Shown piece after piece: positions 1-6,228 of a DNA stretch of 6,228 nucleotides. Under the pieces are notes generated by a model. That model was not told where the DNA came from. It did no database searches and saw only the letters and a program-made list of their open reading frames with translations. The position numbers and the translations under genes are program-made. The stretch is from Acidobacteriota bacterium (GTDB taxonomy: Bacteria > Acidobacteriota > Blastocatellia > Pyrinomonadales > Pyrinomonadaceae): positions 1 to 6,228 of the forward strand of contig JAOTWT010000199.1 of the NCBI GenBank assembly GCA_029862725.1. Direction: 5' to 3'. Positions within the stretch are counted from its first letter, which is position 1. Each line of letters starts with the position of its first letter.

Positions 1-1270
1 TGTTCGCCGGTGCGGCCGCGATAGATCCCTTCGCAAGCTCGCCGACAAACGCAAGTGCGAGCTTCGAGAATTTTTCTGCATGGTTGGCGTTATTGCCGCT
101 TTGCGAAATAGTGTCGTTCTCGGTATGCAATGTGCCGTTGTGTTGGCCAATTGGAGCTTCGAACGGAAATGAAGAAGGGAAGCCGTTTGCTGTCCACGAT
201 GCATGATCGGAACACCCATAGTTGCACTGAGAATTCTGGATCGTAAGGGTAGGGAGGTATTCCGCAACAAGATCCCTTACGAACTGGTTTTGCGCGGCGT
301 TTGTAAAATCAGTTATCAAACCAATATCGACACCGGCATTTCCTTTGAAATTGGTCATGTCCAACTGAAGGACCCCGACTACATTCACATTGGTGGCGTT
401 ATACTCTTCGGCGATATTTTTTGAGCCGCGGAGTCCGACTTCCTCGGCCGCGTAGGCCATGAATTTGAGAGTCCGCTCGGGTCTGAAATCTTTTTCCAGG
501 ATCACGCGAATCACCTCCGTAATCGATGCGATGCCAGAGGCGTCATCATCGGCTCCGGGAGCCGCACCCGTTACCATACCCGAGCGAATCGAGTCCTGAT
601 GGGCGCCGATCACGACAATTTCGTCCGGCAGCGTGGTGCCTGTGATCGTAAGTATCACTGACGGCTGAGGAGAAGGCGCATTTGCCCCCGAGTTGTCAAA
701 AAATTCTACCGAAATATCTTCGCGGGCGGCAGCGTAAGTGCCCCATCGAAAATTTACGTAATTCGCGGAATCTATGCCTGAAGGTTGATCGTGCCTCCTT
801 GTGTGGTACGAAGACAGGTCGAGAATCGTCTGCCGGATCTCCGGTTCCTGCGTCGCCGGGATAAGCTGATTGACATTTGCCTGATTGTCTATCGTGTAAT
901 CGACGAGGCGTTCGGCGGTGTTTGCGGAAAGCATTTTTTCGACCGATAGATAGGCATCCTGCTGCGACTGGTGGAGAATGTATCCCGAGCACTTATTGAA
1001 ACTCTTGTGCATCTGGATCGACAGATCGGCGAGACCCGAAGAGTTCAAACGGACGATCGCGATCCCCGCATTTACCGTAACAACGTCGATATCGAATTTG
1101 CCGGCACTTGATCCAAGTTCGCGTTGAATCGTCTCCAGCTCAAGCTGATCTATCGAGATCCAGACCTGTTTTTCGGCAGAAACGCCAGGGCTGGTCGGGT
1201 CGATAAACATGATCGCCGCAAAAAGTCCCAAAATCAGGGGAATCGATAATAAATAGCTTTTTCGAATCAT
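1..1270 (-). CDS. Secreted M28 family leucyl aminopeptidase, C-terminus cut off by the window edge
   Basis: This is a zinc aminopeptidase that should release N-terminal residues from peptides outside the cytoplasm; 423 codons are present and the end lies beyond base 1. It closely resembles the Vibrio proteolyticus aminopeptidase (AAP). Residues 1-32 form a signal peptide, probably cut after GVSA. Residues about 33-124 look like the inhibitory propeptide, including C94. The catalytic domain starts near residue 125. All di-zinc ligands and catalytic residues can be matched to AAP: H224 in GAHQDS (H97), D241 in GADDDASG (D117), E276/E277 in AAEEVGLRGS (E151/E152), D304 in LQLDMTN (D179), H356 in CSDHASW (H256), plus Y351 (Y225) and the disulfide pair C349/C353. 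The start at 1270 has GGAG six bases upstream. The reading frame is unbroken. The family match is clear; the preferred substrate and any C-terminal add-on domain cannot be seen. Confidence 0.95.
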   Translation of the reverse strand, partial: MIRKSYLLSIPLILGLFAAIMFIDPTSPGVSAEKQVWISIDQLELETIQRELGSSAGKFDIDVVTVNAGIAIVRLNSSGLADLSIQMHKSFNKCSGYILHQSQQDAYLSVEKMLSANTAERLVDYTIDNQANVNQLIPATQEPEIRQTILDLSSYHTRRHDQPSGIDSANYVNFRWGTYAAAREDISVEFFDNSGANAPSPQPSVILTITGTTLPDEIVVIGAHQDSIRSGMVTGAAPGADDDASGIASITEVIRVILEKDFRPERTLKFMAYAAEEVGLRGSKNIAEEYNATNVNVVGVLQLDMTNFKGNAGVDIGLITDFTNAAQNQFVRDLVAEYLPTLTIQNSQCNYGCSDHASWTANGFPSSFPFEAPIGQHNGTLHTENDTISQSGNNANHAEKFSKLALAFVGELAKGSIAAAPAN

Positions 1271-1276
1271 CCGAGT

Positions 1277-1280
1277 CTCC
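1277..1280 (-). promoter_or_regulatory. Ribosome binding site of the M28 aminopeptidase gene
   Basis: GGAG on the minus strand, six bases before the ATG at 1270. It supports this start, which also places the signal peptide at the very N-terminus. Confidence 0.6.
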
Positions 1281-1305
1281 AGGTTCCTTATAACCACAAT
1301 TTCTT

Positions 1306-1334
1306 AGTTTACGGCACTGCATGTTCCCAAACAA
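1306..1334 (-). promoter_or_regulatory. Possible sigma-70 type promoter for the M28 aminopeptidase gene
   Basis: In the 76-base gap after the SIS gene, the minus strand reads TTGTTT (1334-1329), a 17-base spacer, then TAAACT (1311-1306). This would start transcription about 30 bases before the ATG at 1270. The boxes match the consensus at only 3/6 and 4/6 positions; the exact 17-base spacing is the main support. The aminopeptidase may instead be read from upstream genes. Confidence 0.3.
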
Positions 1335-1346
1335 GAACTAAACAGA

Positions 1347-2381
1347 TCAAAACGTCCGTGTAATCTTGGACAGGGACCGCGGGTTATCCGGGTCGAGCCC
1401 CTTTGATTGAGACAAATGAGCGGCGAATAGCTGTGCCGGAATTACAAAAGGGATCGGCGACAAAAATTCGTCGATTTTGGTATCCATCTCTATCGTCCTC
1501 GAACTGACCCGGGAGATGGCCGGGTCGTTGGTGATCGACATGCTGTCCGCGCCCAGAATTGTGAGCCTTCGCAAAAGATCCAGATTGCTTTTTCGGGTCA
1601 CGCCTTTCGGGCCAAAAAGGATGACTGGAAACCGGCGTTCGACCAGGGCCAGCGGGCCGTGGAGGAAGTCGGCAGATGAGAACCTCTCCGCGACGACATA
1701 GCATGTTTCCATCAGTTTAAGGGCCAGTTCGAAGGAGTTTCCATAATTTAGCCCCCTGCCGACAACGACGCAGTTTTCCATAAACGTATACCGTTCGGCA
1801 GCCGCTTTGATCTGAGCTTCACGTTCGAGCGCTTTCGCGGCGTATGAAGGGATTCGCTCGATCTCGAGCCGTTTCCCGCCGGTTCTCATCGAGTTGGCGA
1901 GAAGATAAAAGTGAAGCATTTGACCGGTATAGGTCTTGGTCGCCGCGACCGAACGTTCTTTTCCGGCGTGAATGAGAAGCGTCTCATCGGCAGATCTTGT
2001 AATCTCCGACTTTCCGTTATTTGTGATGCCAAGCGTAAAAGCCCCGGATTTCCGTGCCCGGAGAAGGACCTCATTGATGTCTGATCCCTCGCCCGACTGC
2101 GAGACTCCAACCACAAGCGCCTTGTCCAGCCTTAACTCCGATTTATAAAGCGTGTGGACTGAAGGAGCTGAAAGCGAAACAGGTATCCCGCAGCGGGTTT
2201 CGAGCAGATATCTTGCAAAAAGCGCGGCATTATCCGAGCTGCCGCGTGCCACCAGCACGATCAACTGAACATCCCTGTCTTTTAGAAACCGGCCGATTTT
2301 ATCAAGCTTCTTGGTTTCCGCATTGATCGTCTTTTCAAGCATCGTCGGTTGCTCTTTGATCTCACGGAGCATTATCGACAT
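1347..2381 (-). CDS. SIS domain sugar-phosphate isomerase/deaminase, GlmS isomerase-like (NagB-II/AgaS type)
   Basis: A 344-residue cytoplasmic protein with two SIS (sugar isomerase) domains and no glutaminase domain, so it is not a complete GlmS. SIS 1 contains ARGSSD (45-50), the phosphate-binding SQSGE (94-98) and a K-x-x-S-V-A-A-T-K-T stretch (141-150). SIS 2 starts near GRGLNYG (208-214) and has ALKLMETCY followed by HGPLALVE. The residues that open and isomerise fructose-6-phosphate in E. coli GlmS all have counterparts: K222 (K485), E225 (E488), H241 (H504) and K327 (K603) near the C-terminus, in KGLDPDNPR. Stand-alone proteins of this kind include glucosamine-6-phosphate deaminases of the NagB-II type and other amino- or keto-sugar phosphate enzymes, so I infer deamination or isomerisation of a hexose-6-phosphate. 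The exact substrate is unknown, and no nag-type gene lies nearby. The start overlaps the YihY gene by 20 bases, suggesting coupled translation. A second ATG at 2372 is possible, but the strong ribosome site favours 2381. Confidence 0.92.
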   Translation of the reverse strand: MSIMLREIKEQPTMLEKTINAETKKLDKIGRFLKDRDVQLIVLVARGSSDNAALFARYLLETRCGIPVSLSAPSVHTLYKSELRLDKALVVGVSQSGEGSDINEVLLRARKSGAFTLGITNNGKSEITRSADETLLIHAGKERSVAATKTYTGQMLHFYLLANSMRTGGKRLEIERIPSYAAKALEREAQIKAAAERYTFMENCVVVGRGLNYGNSFELALKLMETCYVVAERFSSADFLHGPLALVERRFPVILFGPKGVTRKSNLDLLRRLTILGADSMSITNDPAISRVSSRTIEMDTKIDEFLSPIPFVIPAQLFAAHLSQSKGLDPDNPRSLSKITRTF

Positions 2382-3255
2382 CGGTATCCTCCCTCGTTAC
2401 ATTAATGCTGGTTGCCGTTTTGGCCTCGTTAAGTTCGCGAAGAATCGAATTGATCATACCTCCGACCAATATCGCCAGCGCTGTCAAATAGAGCCAAAGC
2501 ATGAGTACGATTCCGGCCCCGATTGAGCCGTAAATCTTGTCGTAGTTGTTGAAATACACGAGATATGTCTTCCAGCCAAACGAAAGCGCTAGCCACAGCG
2601 CAATCGCCACGGAAGCGCCGGGTGAGATCCATATCCATTGAAATGGTCGGCGGTCCGGGAGAATATTGTACAGAACCTCAAATATCACCAGCAAAATCGC
2701 GAGCGTACCGAGCCATTGAATTCCGACGAGCATAAAGGGAGCCGGTGCGGCGATCCCGGCGGTCTTCAAAGCCAGAGAAATCAACTGCCAGCCCTGGAAT
2801 ACACCTGTCAGCGCCACGGATATCAAGAGTGTAAGCAAAAGGGTCAGAACAATCGACATTATTTTCGTGAGAATCCATGGCCGTTGTTCCTCGATATCGT
2901 AGACGCGATTAAGCGCGATGCGCAGACTGTCGATGCCGGCCGAGGCGGACCACAGTGCCACCGCGAGTCCGACTGTCAGCTTGCTGCCCGACGTGTTTTG
3001 GGTTACCTCGTTGATCGTGTCGCGGACCAACTCAAATGCTGTCTGCGGCATTATCTGCTGCAGATAAAAGTATAATTCTCTCTGATACTCGGATGAGCTC
3101 CCTAAAAAGTACCCGACGAGCGACACGAGAAAGAGCAGCAAAGGGAAGAGCGCGAAGGAAAAGTAGAACCCTACCTGCGCCGCACTGTCGAAAATGTGGT
3201 CATCGAACGACTTCTTGTAAAGTTTTGAAAAGAAAGACCCGTATGGAATTTCCAT
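2362..3255 (-). CDS. YihY/virulence factor BrkB family inner-membrane protein
   Basis: A 297-residue integral membrane protein of the YihY/BrkB family, once mislabelled ribonuclease BN. Its molecular function is not established, and a transport role is often assumed. Counting from the ATG at 3255, hydrophobic segments lie at about 27-51, 93-107 (with small residues, possibly re-entrant), 130-153, 175-199, 209-233 and 243-272. Family hallmarks are visible: ALFPLLLFL in the first helix, NRVYDIEEQRPW at about 116-127, LPDRRPF at about 199-205, PGASVAIALW at about 212-221, and YDKIYGSIGAGIVLMLWLYL leading into the last helix. The C-terminal tail is short, polar and acidic (EDTDVD). An in-frame TTG at 3276 would add seven residues (LWQNRPV). 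Neither start has a clear ribosome site; ATG is preferred by codon type. The gene begins 44 bases after the DUF4139 gene and overlaps the SIS gene by 20 bases, so all three are probably co-transcribed. Confidence 0.93.
   Translation of the reverse strand: MEIPYGSFFSKLYKKSFDDHIFDSAAQVGFYFSFALFPLLLFLVSLVGYFLGSSSEYQRELYFYLQQIMPQTAFELVRDTINEVTQNTSGSKLTVGLAVALWSASAGIDSLRIALNRVYDIEEQRPWILTKIMSIVLTLLLTLLISVALTGVFQGWQLISLALKTAGIAAPAPFMLVGIQWLGTLAILLVIFEVLYNILPDRRPFQWIWISPGASVAIALWLALSFGWKTYLVYFNNYDKIYGSIGAGIVLMLWLYLTALAILVGGMINSILRELNEAKTATSINVTREDTDVDNAP
2387..2394 (-). promoter_or_regulatory. Strong ribosome binding site of the SIS gene, inside the YihY coding region
   Basis: AGGGAGGA on the minus strand leaves a six-base spacer before the ATG at 2381. 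It lies in the last codons of the YihY gene. It decides the SIS start in favour of 2381 over the ATG at 2372. Confidence 0.75.
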
Positions 3256-3271
3256 GACGGGTCTATTTTGC

Positions 3272-3290
3272 CACAAAAAATACTTTTGTG
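3272..3290. repeat. Perfect 7-bp inverted repeat in the gap before the YihY gene
   Basis: CACAAAA (3272-3278) and TTTTGTG (3284-3290) are exact inverse complements around the five bases AATAC. The repeat sits between the DUF4139 stop codon and the YihY start. It is AT-rich and has no downstream T-run, so it is a poor intrinsic terminator. It could be a protein-binding dyad, a weak RNA hairpin, or chance. Confidence 0.4.
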
Positions 3291-3299
3291 TAGAGCAAG

Positions 3300-5477
3300 C
3301 TAGTTCTTCTGTTCAAATTCGAACAAGCGAACCTCCGTCACCAGCTTCGTCCGCAAATCGGCCCTCTCGGTCTCGAGGCGCTTGCGTTCCCTGGCTATCT
3401 CTTCGATCCGGCTTTCCTGGGTATCGGCCTTTGCAATGTATCGCGCGATCAGTTGTTTTGCTTCGGCCGTTTTCGAAAGCGCTGTTATATTCTCCCGTAT
3501 CCGCTCCTGGTCATCCGCGATCGATCCCTCTTCTTGCTCGAGGGCATCCATCTTGGCGTCGATTCCGTTCAGCTGGTCTCGCAACCGGATCAGTCCTTCG
3601 AGTTTTTGACGCGTTGCGGAATCGATATATCGCCTTGAAACAAACAGTTCAAGCTGCTCTTTCGAGATCGAGGTCAACTGGTAAGAGTCCACCAGCGGCT
3701 GGCTTTCGGAAACCAGAAAATCCTTATTTTCAAATGGATCAAGCTCGATCCGGAAGCGATGGTATTTCTGTGTGGAATAATCAGGCTTCTGAGTCGATGG
3801 CGAGAGAATCCATCCCTGGCGGATCGGGTACTCGATGTACATAACTTTTTTCCGGTCAGTCTGATTGGCGATCTCGTATTTCTTCTCTTCGGCCCTGAAA
3901 TAGTGGACCTGGAAAACGCCGTCAACGGCTTTGATCAACCGCGCAGGCTCGTTTCGCAAATTCTGCCGGACCCTCACATGCGTACCAAGATCGAGCGCGT
4001 AGCTGATCAGACGCTGCTCTTTTGGCTTGAGCCTTTCCATCAGGGACTCGCCGGCATAGGCATCACCTTCAATTACCGTCAGGCTCCCGCTTTCGAAGGT
4101 AAGAGGCGTTATATTTGTCAGACGCATCCCGCTTAAAGGCCTGTCTTTCCTTACCCCCTCGTTGTAAACGGAGATCTTTTCACCGTCCATTTTTGTCTGG
4201 ACGATCGGGATCAGAGCCGAACGGTTGCGCATCACAGTCATCGGACGATCGATCCGATACTCGAAAAGGTCGCCGATCTCCTCACCGCTCGCGGCGGTTT
4301 CCACACCTGAATTTTCACCGGTCAGGGCTTCGGAGACTGTAGTGACCTGGCTCCGTATAAAACTGTTCTGCGTGGCGGCGAAGTTGCTGTTCGAATCAAC
4401 TCCGTCTAATGAAATACTTTGAGCATCTGCCCGGTTTCCTGAAACAGCGTTTTTCCTTGTCTTGGCGTCTTTGTCAGCATATCCCGCTCCGCCGCCGGAA
4501 CCCTGGCCAAAATTCTCTCCAACTCCCGTTTCATAGACCTGCGGGGTGACATTGATGTCGTCGGGCATCGGAATGACCGGACGGTACCGGTAAAAAGGTC
4601 TCTGCAGATCCTGGATGAACGAGATGGGAGAGCCGGAGACGAGCGATAGCTGAACGCCCTTCCAATCTTCTTCGCTGACATTGTCGACGATCGCCCATCC
4701 CTGGAAGAATGGTTTGCCCTCCTTATCCAGGACGACCCGGTAGGTTGTCTTCCAAATCGGCGCGGAAATAGTGTAGCTAACGACCAGTTCGCGGCTTCCA
4801 GCTCCCTGGCTTGTGACGGTGATCGTCTTGGCGTCCCGTCTTCTGGACGAGGCCGCGGCGTCGGCAAACTCGTTAATGTCGCGGCGCGTGTCGCCATCGA
4901 GAAGTTTTATTCCTTTTAATTCCAGCAGATCAAAGCTTCGAATGTCTCCGCCCTCTGACGCGATCACGAGGGTGTTGACGACGCGAGCCTCTTTTTCGGA
5001 TCGAATCTGCTGCTTCTCGACTGTCAGGATCGCACCTTTTATCGGCCCTGCGCTGGTACTTACGAGCACCTGCGCCCCCTGAAGCTGAGCGAGTACTTCG
5101 GCGATTCCTCCGTCTGCGGCGCCGTTCGTCGCGGGCCGCACTGTAAATGGGATTTCTGCCAATCGTGCCGATGGCGGGGCCGAAGAATTGTACGAAACCG
5201 CACCGATCCGGCCCTCGCCAAGATCAAGCACGATCATCGACTTCAAAACATCATCGACTTGCGACTGTTTGAAAGAAAGATCGATACTGGCGTCGCCGGT
5301 TACAAGGCCGCGCCGTTCAACATATGCGACCCCGTTTGAGTAGAGGACGACCCGTTTGATCGGCAGTCTTTGCGCCGCTGTCGAATCCGCATTTCGAGCG
5401 GAAGTTGTCGCAGCTCTTTGCCCGTGGGCGGTACAAACGCACGAGATAACAAGCATCAGGAATAGCAATTGTTTCAT
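3300..5477 (-). CDS. Exported DUF4139 domain protein with low-complexity insert and C-terminal coiled coil
   Basis: A 725-residue protein predicted to act outside the cytoplasm; its biochemical role is unknown. Residues 1-19 are a signal peptide, with a signal peptidase I site after AHG. VISC13 also loosely fits a lipobox, though the leader would be very short. An N-terminal beta-rich domain opens with VVLYSNGVAYVERRG (about 43-57). DUF4139 begins with LVVSYTISAPIWKTTYRVVL (231-250), the family signature also found in MuiA-like proteins. The domain is interrupted at about 317-400 by a Gly/Ser/Asn-rich insert and resumes with a beta-rich part (about 405-600). Residues about 621-720 form a charged coiled coil rich in Glu, Arg and Lys. 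The ATG at 5477 is chosen because AAAGGA lies seven bases upstream and it places the signal peptide at the N-terminus. A TTG at 5537 would add 20 residues that spoil the leader; an ATG at 5483 sits too close to the ribosome site. The family assignment is firm, the function open. Confidence 0.88.
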   Translation of the reverse strand: MKQLLFLMLVISCVCTAHGQRAATTSARNADSTAAQRLPIKRVVLYSNGVAYVERRGLVTGDASIDLSFKQSQVDDVLKSMIVLDLGEGRIGAVSYNSSAPPSARLAEIPFTVRPATNGAADGGIAEVLAQLQGAQVLVSTSAGPIKGAILTVEKQQIRSEKEARVVNTLVIASEGGDIRSFDLLELKGIKLLDGDTRRDINEFADAAASSRRRDAKTITVTSQGAGSRELVVSYTISAPIWKTTYRVVLDKEGKPFFQGWAIVDNVSEEDWKGVQLSLVSGSPISFIQDLQRPFYRYRPVIPMPDDINVTPQVYETGVGENFGQGSGGGAGYADKDAKTRKNAVSGNRADAQSISLDGVDSNSNFAATQNSFIRSQVTTVSEALTGENSGVETAASGEEIGDLFEYRIDRPMTVMRNRSALIPIVQTKMDGEKISVYNEGVRKDRPLSGMRLTNITPLTFESGSLTVIEGDAYAGESLMERLKPKEQRLISYALDLGTHVRVRQNLRNEPARLIKAVDGVFQVHYFRAEEKKYEIANQTDRKKVMYIEYPIRQGWILSPSTQKPDYSTQKYHRFRIELDPFENKDFLVSESQPLVDSYQLTSISKEQLELFVSRRYIDSATRQKLEGLIRLRDQLNGIDAKMDALEQEEGSIADDQERIRENITALSKTAEAKQLIARYIAKADTQESRIEEIARERKRLETERADLRTKLVTEVRLFEFEQKN
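4287..4445 (-). other. Insert in the DUF4139 protein resembling an Oar-type TonB receptor plug segment
   Basis: Residues about 345-397 of the DUF4139 protein read VSGNRADAQSISLDGVDSN, followed by a Ser/Thr/Asn-rich run ending in GVETAASG. By eye this matches the pattern G-x-R-x-(D/A)-x-x-x-(I/F)-x-LDGVD-x-N of plug domains in acidobacterial Oar-like receptors. A Gly-rich run (FGQGSGGGAGY, bases 4479-4511) precedes it. There is no beta-barrel here, so this is at most a plug-like fragment or a convergent linker. The resemblance is from memory only. Confidence 0.35.
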
Positions 5478-5577
5478 TTTCATTTCCTTTCTTAATCGAA
5501 CGTGGATTTCAAACAGAAGATGCGGCGGGAACCGCAAGCGGTTGTATAAACGGGATTTATTGTTAATCCGGATGGAT
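5478..5577. other. 100-base gap between the helicase and DUF4139 genes
   Basis: Apart from the ribosome site at 5485-5490 it holds two small dyads: AACCG-CAAG-CGGTT (5530-5543), and AATCC-GGAT-GGATT (5565-5578), which touches the helicase stop codon. Both have 5-bp stems and tetraloops, and neither is followed by a T-run on the minus strand, so neither is a good intrinsic terminator. I could not find a well-spaced promoter. Read-through from the helicase gene is possible. Confidence 0.45.
5485..5490 (-). promoter_or_regulatory. Ribosome binding site of the DUF4139 gene
   Basis: AAAGGA on the minus strand, seven bases before the ATG at 5477. It would be only one base from the ATG at 5483 and inside the reading frame from the TTG at 5537, so it selects 5477 as the start. 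Confidence 0.6.
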
Positions 5578-6228
5578 TCAGGCCGTTTCGAGTTTTGCGA
5601 ATTTCTCGATCAGTTTCTTTTGGCCGAAACCCGGGAAACTCACCGTCAGTTTCACATTGTCGCCGCTTCCTTCACGCCGCAATACGAGGCCTTTGCCATA
5701 TTTTGCGTGACGAACATGGGCGCCCGGCAAGAATCTCCCGGCAGGGGCGGCAACAGGCTCTTTCCGGTCTTTGCCGGCAAATTCCCTGAGCTTTTCAATT
5801 CCGCTTTTCTTCGGTTTGCTTTCTTTAGAACGATCCTCGTTCGAATCCTTGCCCGATTTTGATTTGAAGAACTCCGCGATTGCCTCGTTGCTGTTGTAGG
5901 TTTTGCCGGTGTATGTGGATTTTGGTTTGGCGTGGGTCTCGCCGCGGAGCGCTGCCGCGGCACGTTTGTTTTCAAGTGTCGTCGAGCTCTTCGCGAATGA
6001 TAACCACGAGTTACCCCTCGAAACGTCTTTGATCAGATCGAGGGGCAATTCGTTCAGGAATTGTGACGGCTCGGCCGTGGTTTCGGCGCCGTAGACCCTG
6101 CGTCTCGTGGAGTGTGTGATGAAAAGTTTCTTTTCCGCACGGGTGATCGCAACGTAGGCGAGGCGGCGTTCCTCTTCGAGCTCCAGAGGATCGTTAATGC
6201 TGCGGGCGTGAGGAAAAATACCGTCTTC
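5578..6228 (-). CDS. pcrA: UvrD/PcrA-type superfamily 1 DNA helicase, C-terminal part
   Basis: The last 216 residues of an ATP-dependent 3'-5' DNA helicase used in repair and in clearing proteins or RNA polymerase from DNA; the N-terminal part lies beyond the right edge. The visible part opens with EDGIFPHARS, then helicase motif VI, EEERRLAYVAITRAEKK (residues 18-34), in which R30 is the likely arginine finger contacting ATP. A hydrophilic, Lys/Ser/Glu-rich linker follows (about 90-165). Residues about 168-214 form the C-terminal Tudor-like domain (PGAHVRHAKYGKG, then VSFPGFGQKKLIEKFAKLE), which in PcrA and UvrD binds RNA polymerase. No start lies in the window: the frame is open to base 6228, and the TTG at 6048 is internal because conserved helicase sequence continues upstream of it. 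The PcrA-like tail supports PcrA/UvrD over Rep or RecB; pcrA and uvrD cannot be told apart from this fragment. Confidence 0.93.
   Translation of the reverse strand, partial: EDGIFPHARSINDPLELEEERRLAYVAITRAEKKLFITHSTRRRVYGAETTAEPSQFLNELPLDLIKDVSRGNSWLSFAKSSTTLENKRAAAALRGETHAKPKSTYTGKTYNSNEAIAEFFKSKSGKDSNEDRSKESKPKKSGIEKLREFAGKDRKEPVAAPAGRFLPGAHVRHAKYGKGLVLRREGSGDNVKLTVSFPGFGQKKLIEKFAKLETA

Noticed and set aside
203..424. A 73-codon plus-strand frame near the left edge
   Set aside because: It is antisense to the conserved metal-binding part of the M28 aminopeptidase and has no motif of its own.
696..992. A 98-codon minus-strand frame within the aminopeptidase gene
   Set aside because: The M28 frame runs unbroken through this region with matching catalytic motifs, so this is a shadow frame and not evidence of a frameshift.
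1271..1346. Possible terminator after the SIS gene
   Set aside because: No stem of useful length was found; only short T-rich patches are present.
2638..3075. A 145-codon open frame on the plus strand
   Set aside because: It is antisense to the YihY gene, whose protein has clear family motifs; the plus-strand product looks like reversed codon bias only.
3254..3844. A 196-codon open frame on the plus strand
   Set aside because: It lies antisense to the well-supported DUF4139 gene, has an Arg/Ser/Pro-rich composition typical of a shadow frame, and shows no recognisable motif.
4406..4897. A 163-codon minus-strand frame overlapping the DUF4139 gene
   Set aside because: It is the same strand in another frame, low in complexity and rich in Arg, Pro and Thr, with no family features.
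5530..5578. Two small hairpins considered as a terminator after the helicase gene
   Set aside because: Stems are only 5 bp, and neither is followed by a run of T on the minus strand.

Overview
The window carries five protein genes, all read from the minus strand and packed closely, so transcription runs from the right edge to the left. It looks like chromosomal housekeeping and envelope DNA from a bacterium of intermediate GC. The mix of an N-terminally secreted Vibrio-type M28 aminopeptidase, a large periplasmic DUF4139 protein and a stand-alone SIS protein, together with the protein sequence style, suggests Acidobacteriota (perhaps Blastocatellia/Pyrinomonadales). That placement is inference from recall and was not tested.

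Order in the direction of transcription: (1) the C-terminal 216 residues of a UvrD/PcrA superfamily helicase, entering from beyond the right edge and ending at 5578, with motif VI and the C-terminal Tudor-like domain; (2) a DUF4139 protein with a signal peptide (3300-5477), 725 residues, with an unusual low-complexity insert and a C-terminal coiled coil; (3) a six-helix YihY/BrkB inner-membrane protein (2362-3255); (4) a SIS-domain sugar-phosphate enzyme (1347-2381) that resembles the isomerase half of GlmS without the glutaminase domain, and whose start overlaps the end of the YihY gene by 20 bases; (5) a secreted M28 leucyl aminopeptidase (1-1270) whose C-terminus runs off the left edge.

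Gaps are 100 bases between genes 1 and 2, 44 between 2 and 3, an overlap between 3 and 4, and 76 between 4 and 5. I see no convincing intrinsic terminator in any of them. Genes 1 to 4 could therefore be one transcription unit, with a possible separate promoter in front of the aminopeptidase. No shared pathway is obvious: DNA repair, envelope proteins and amino-sugar metabolism sit side by side.

I found no tRNA, rRNA, CRISPR array, insertion sequence, phage gene or convincing riboswitch. No stretch longer than about 100 bases lacks a gene. The most interesting items are a segment inside the DUF4139 protein that resembles the plug region of Oar-like TonB-dependent receptors, and the glutaminase-free SIS enzyme that keeps every GlmS isomerase residue. 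I do not see evidence of a new multi-gene system.
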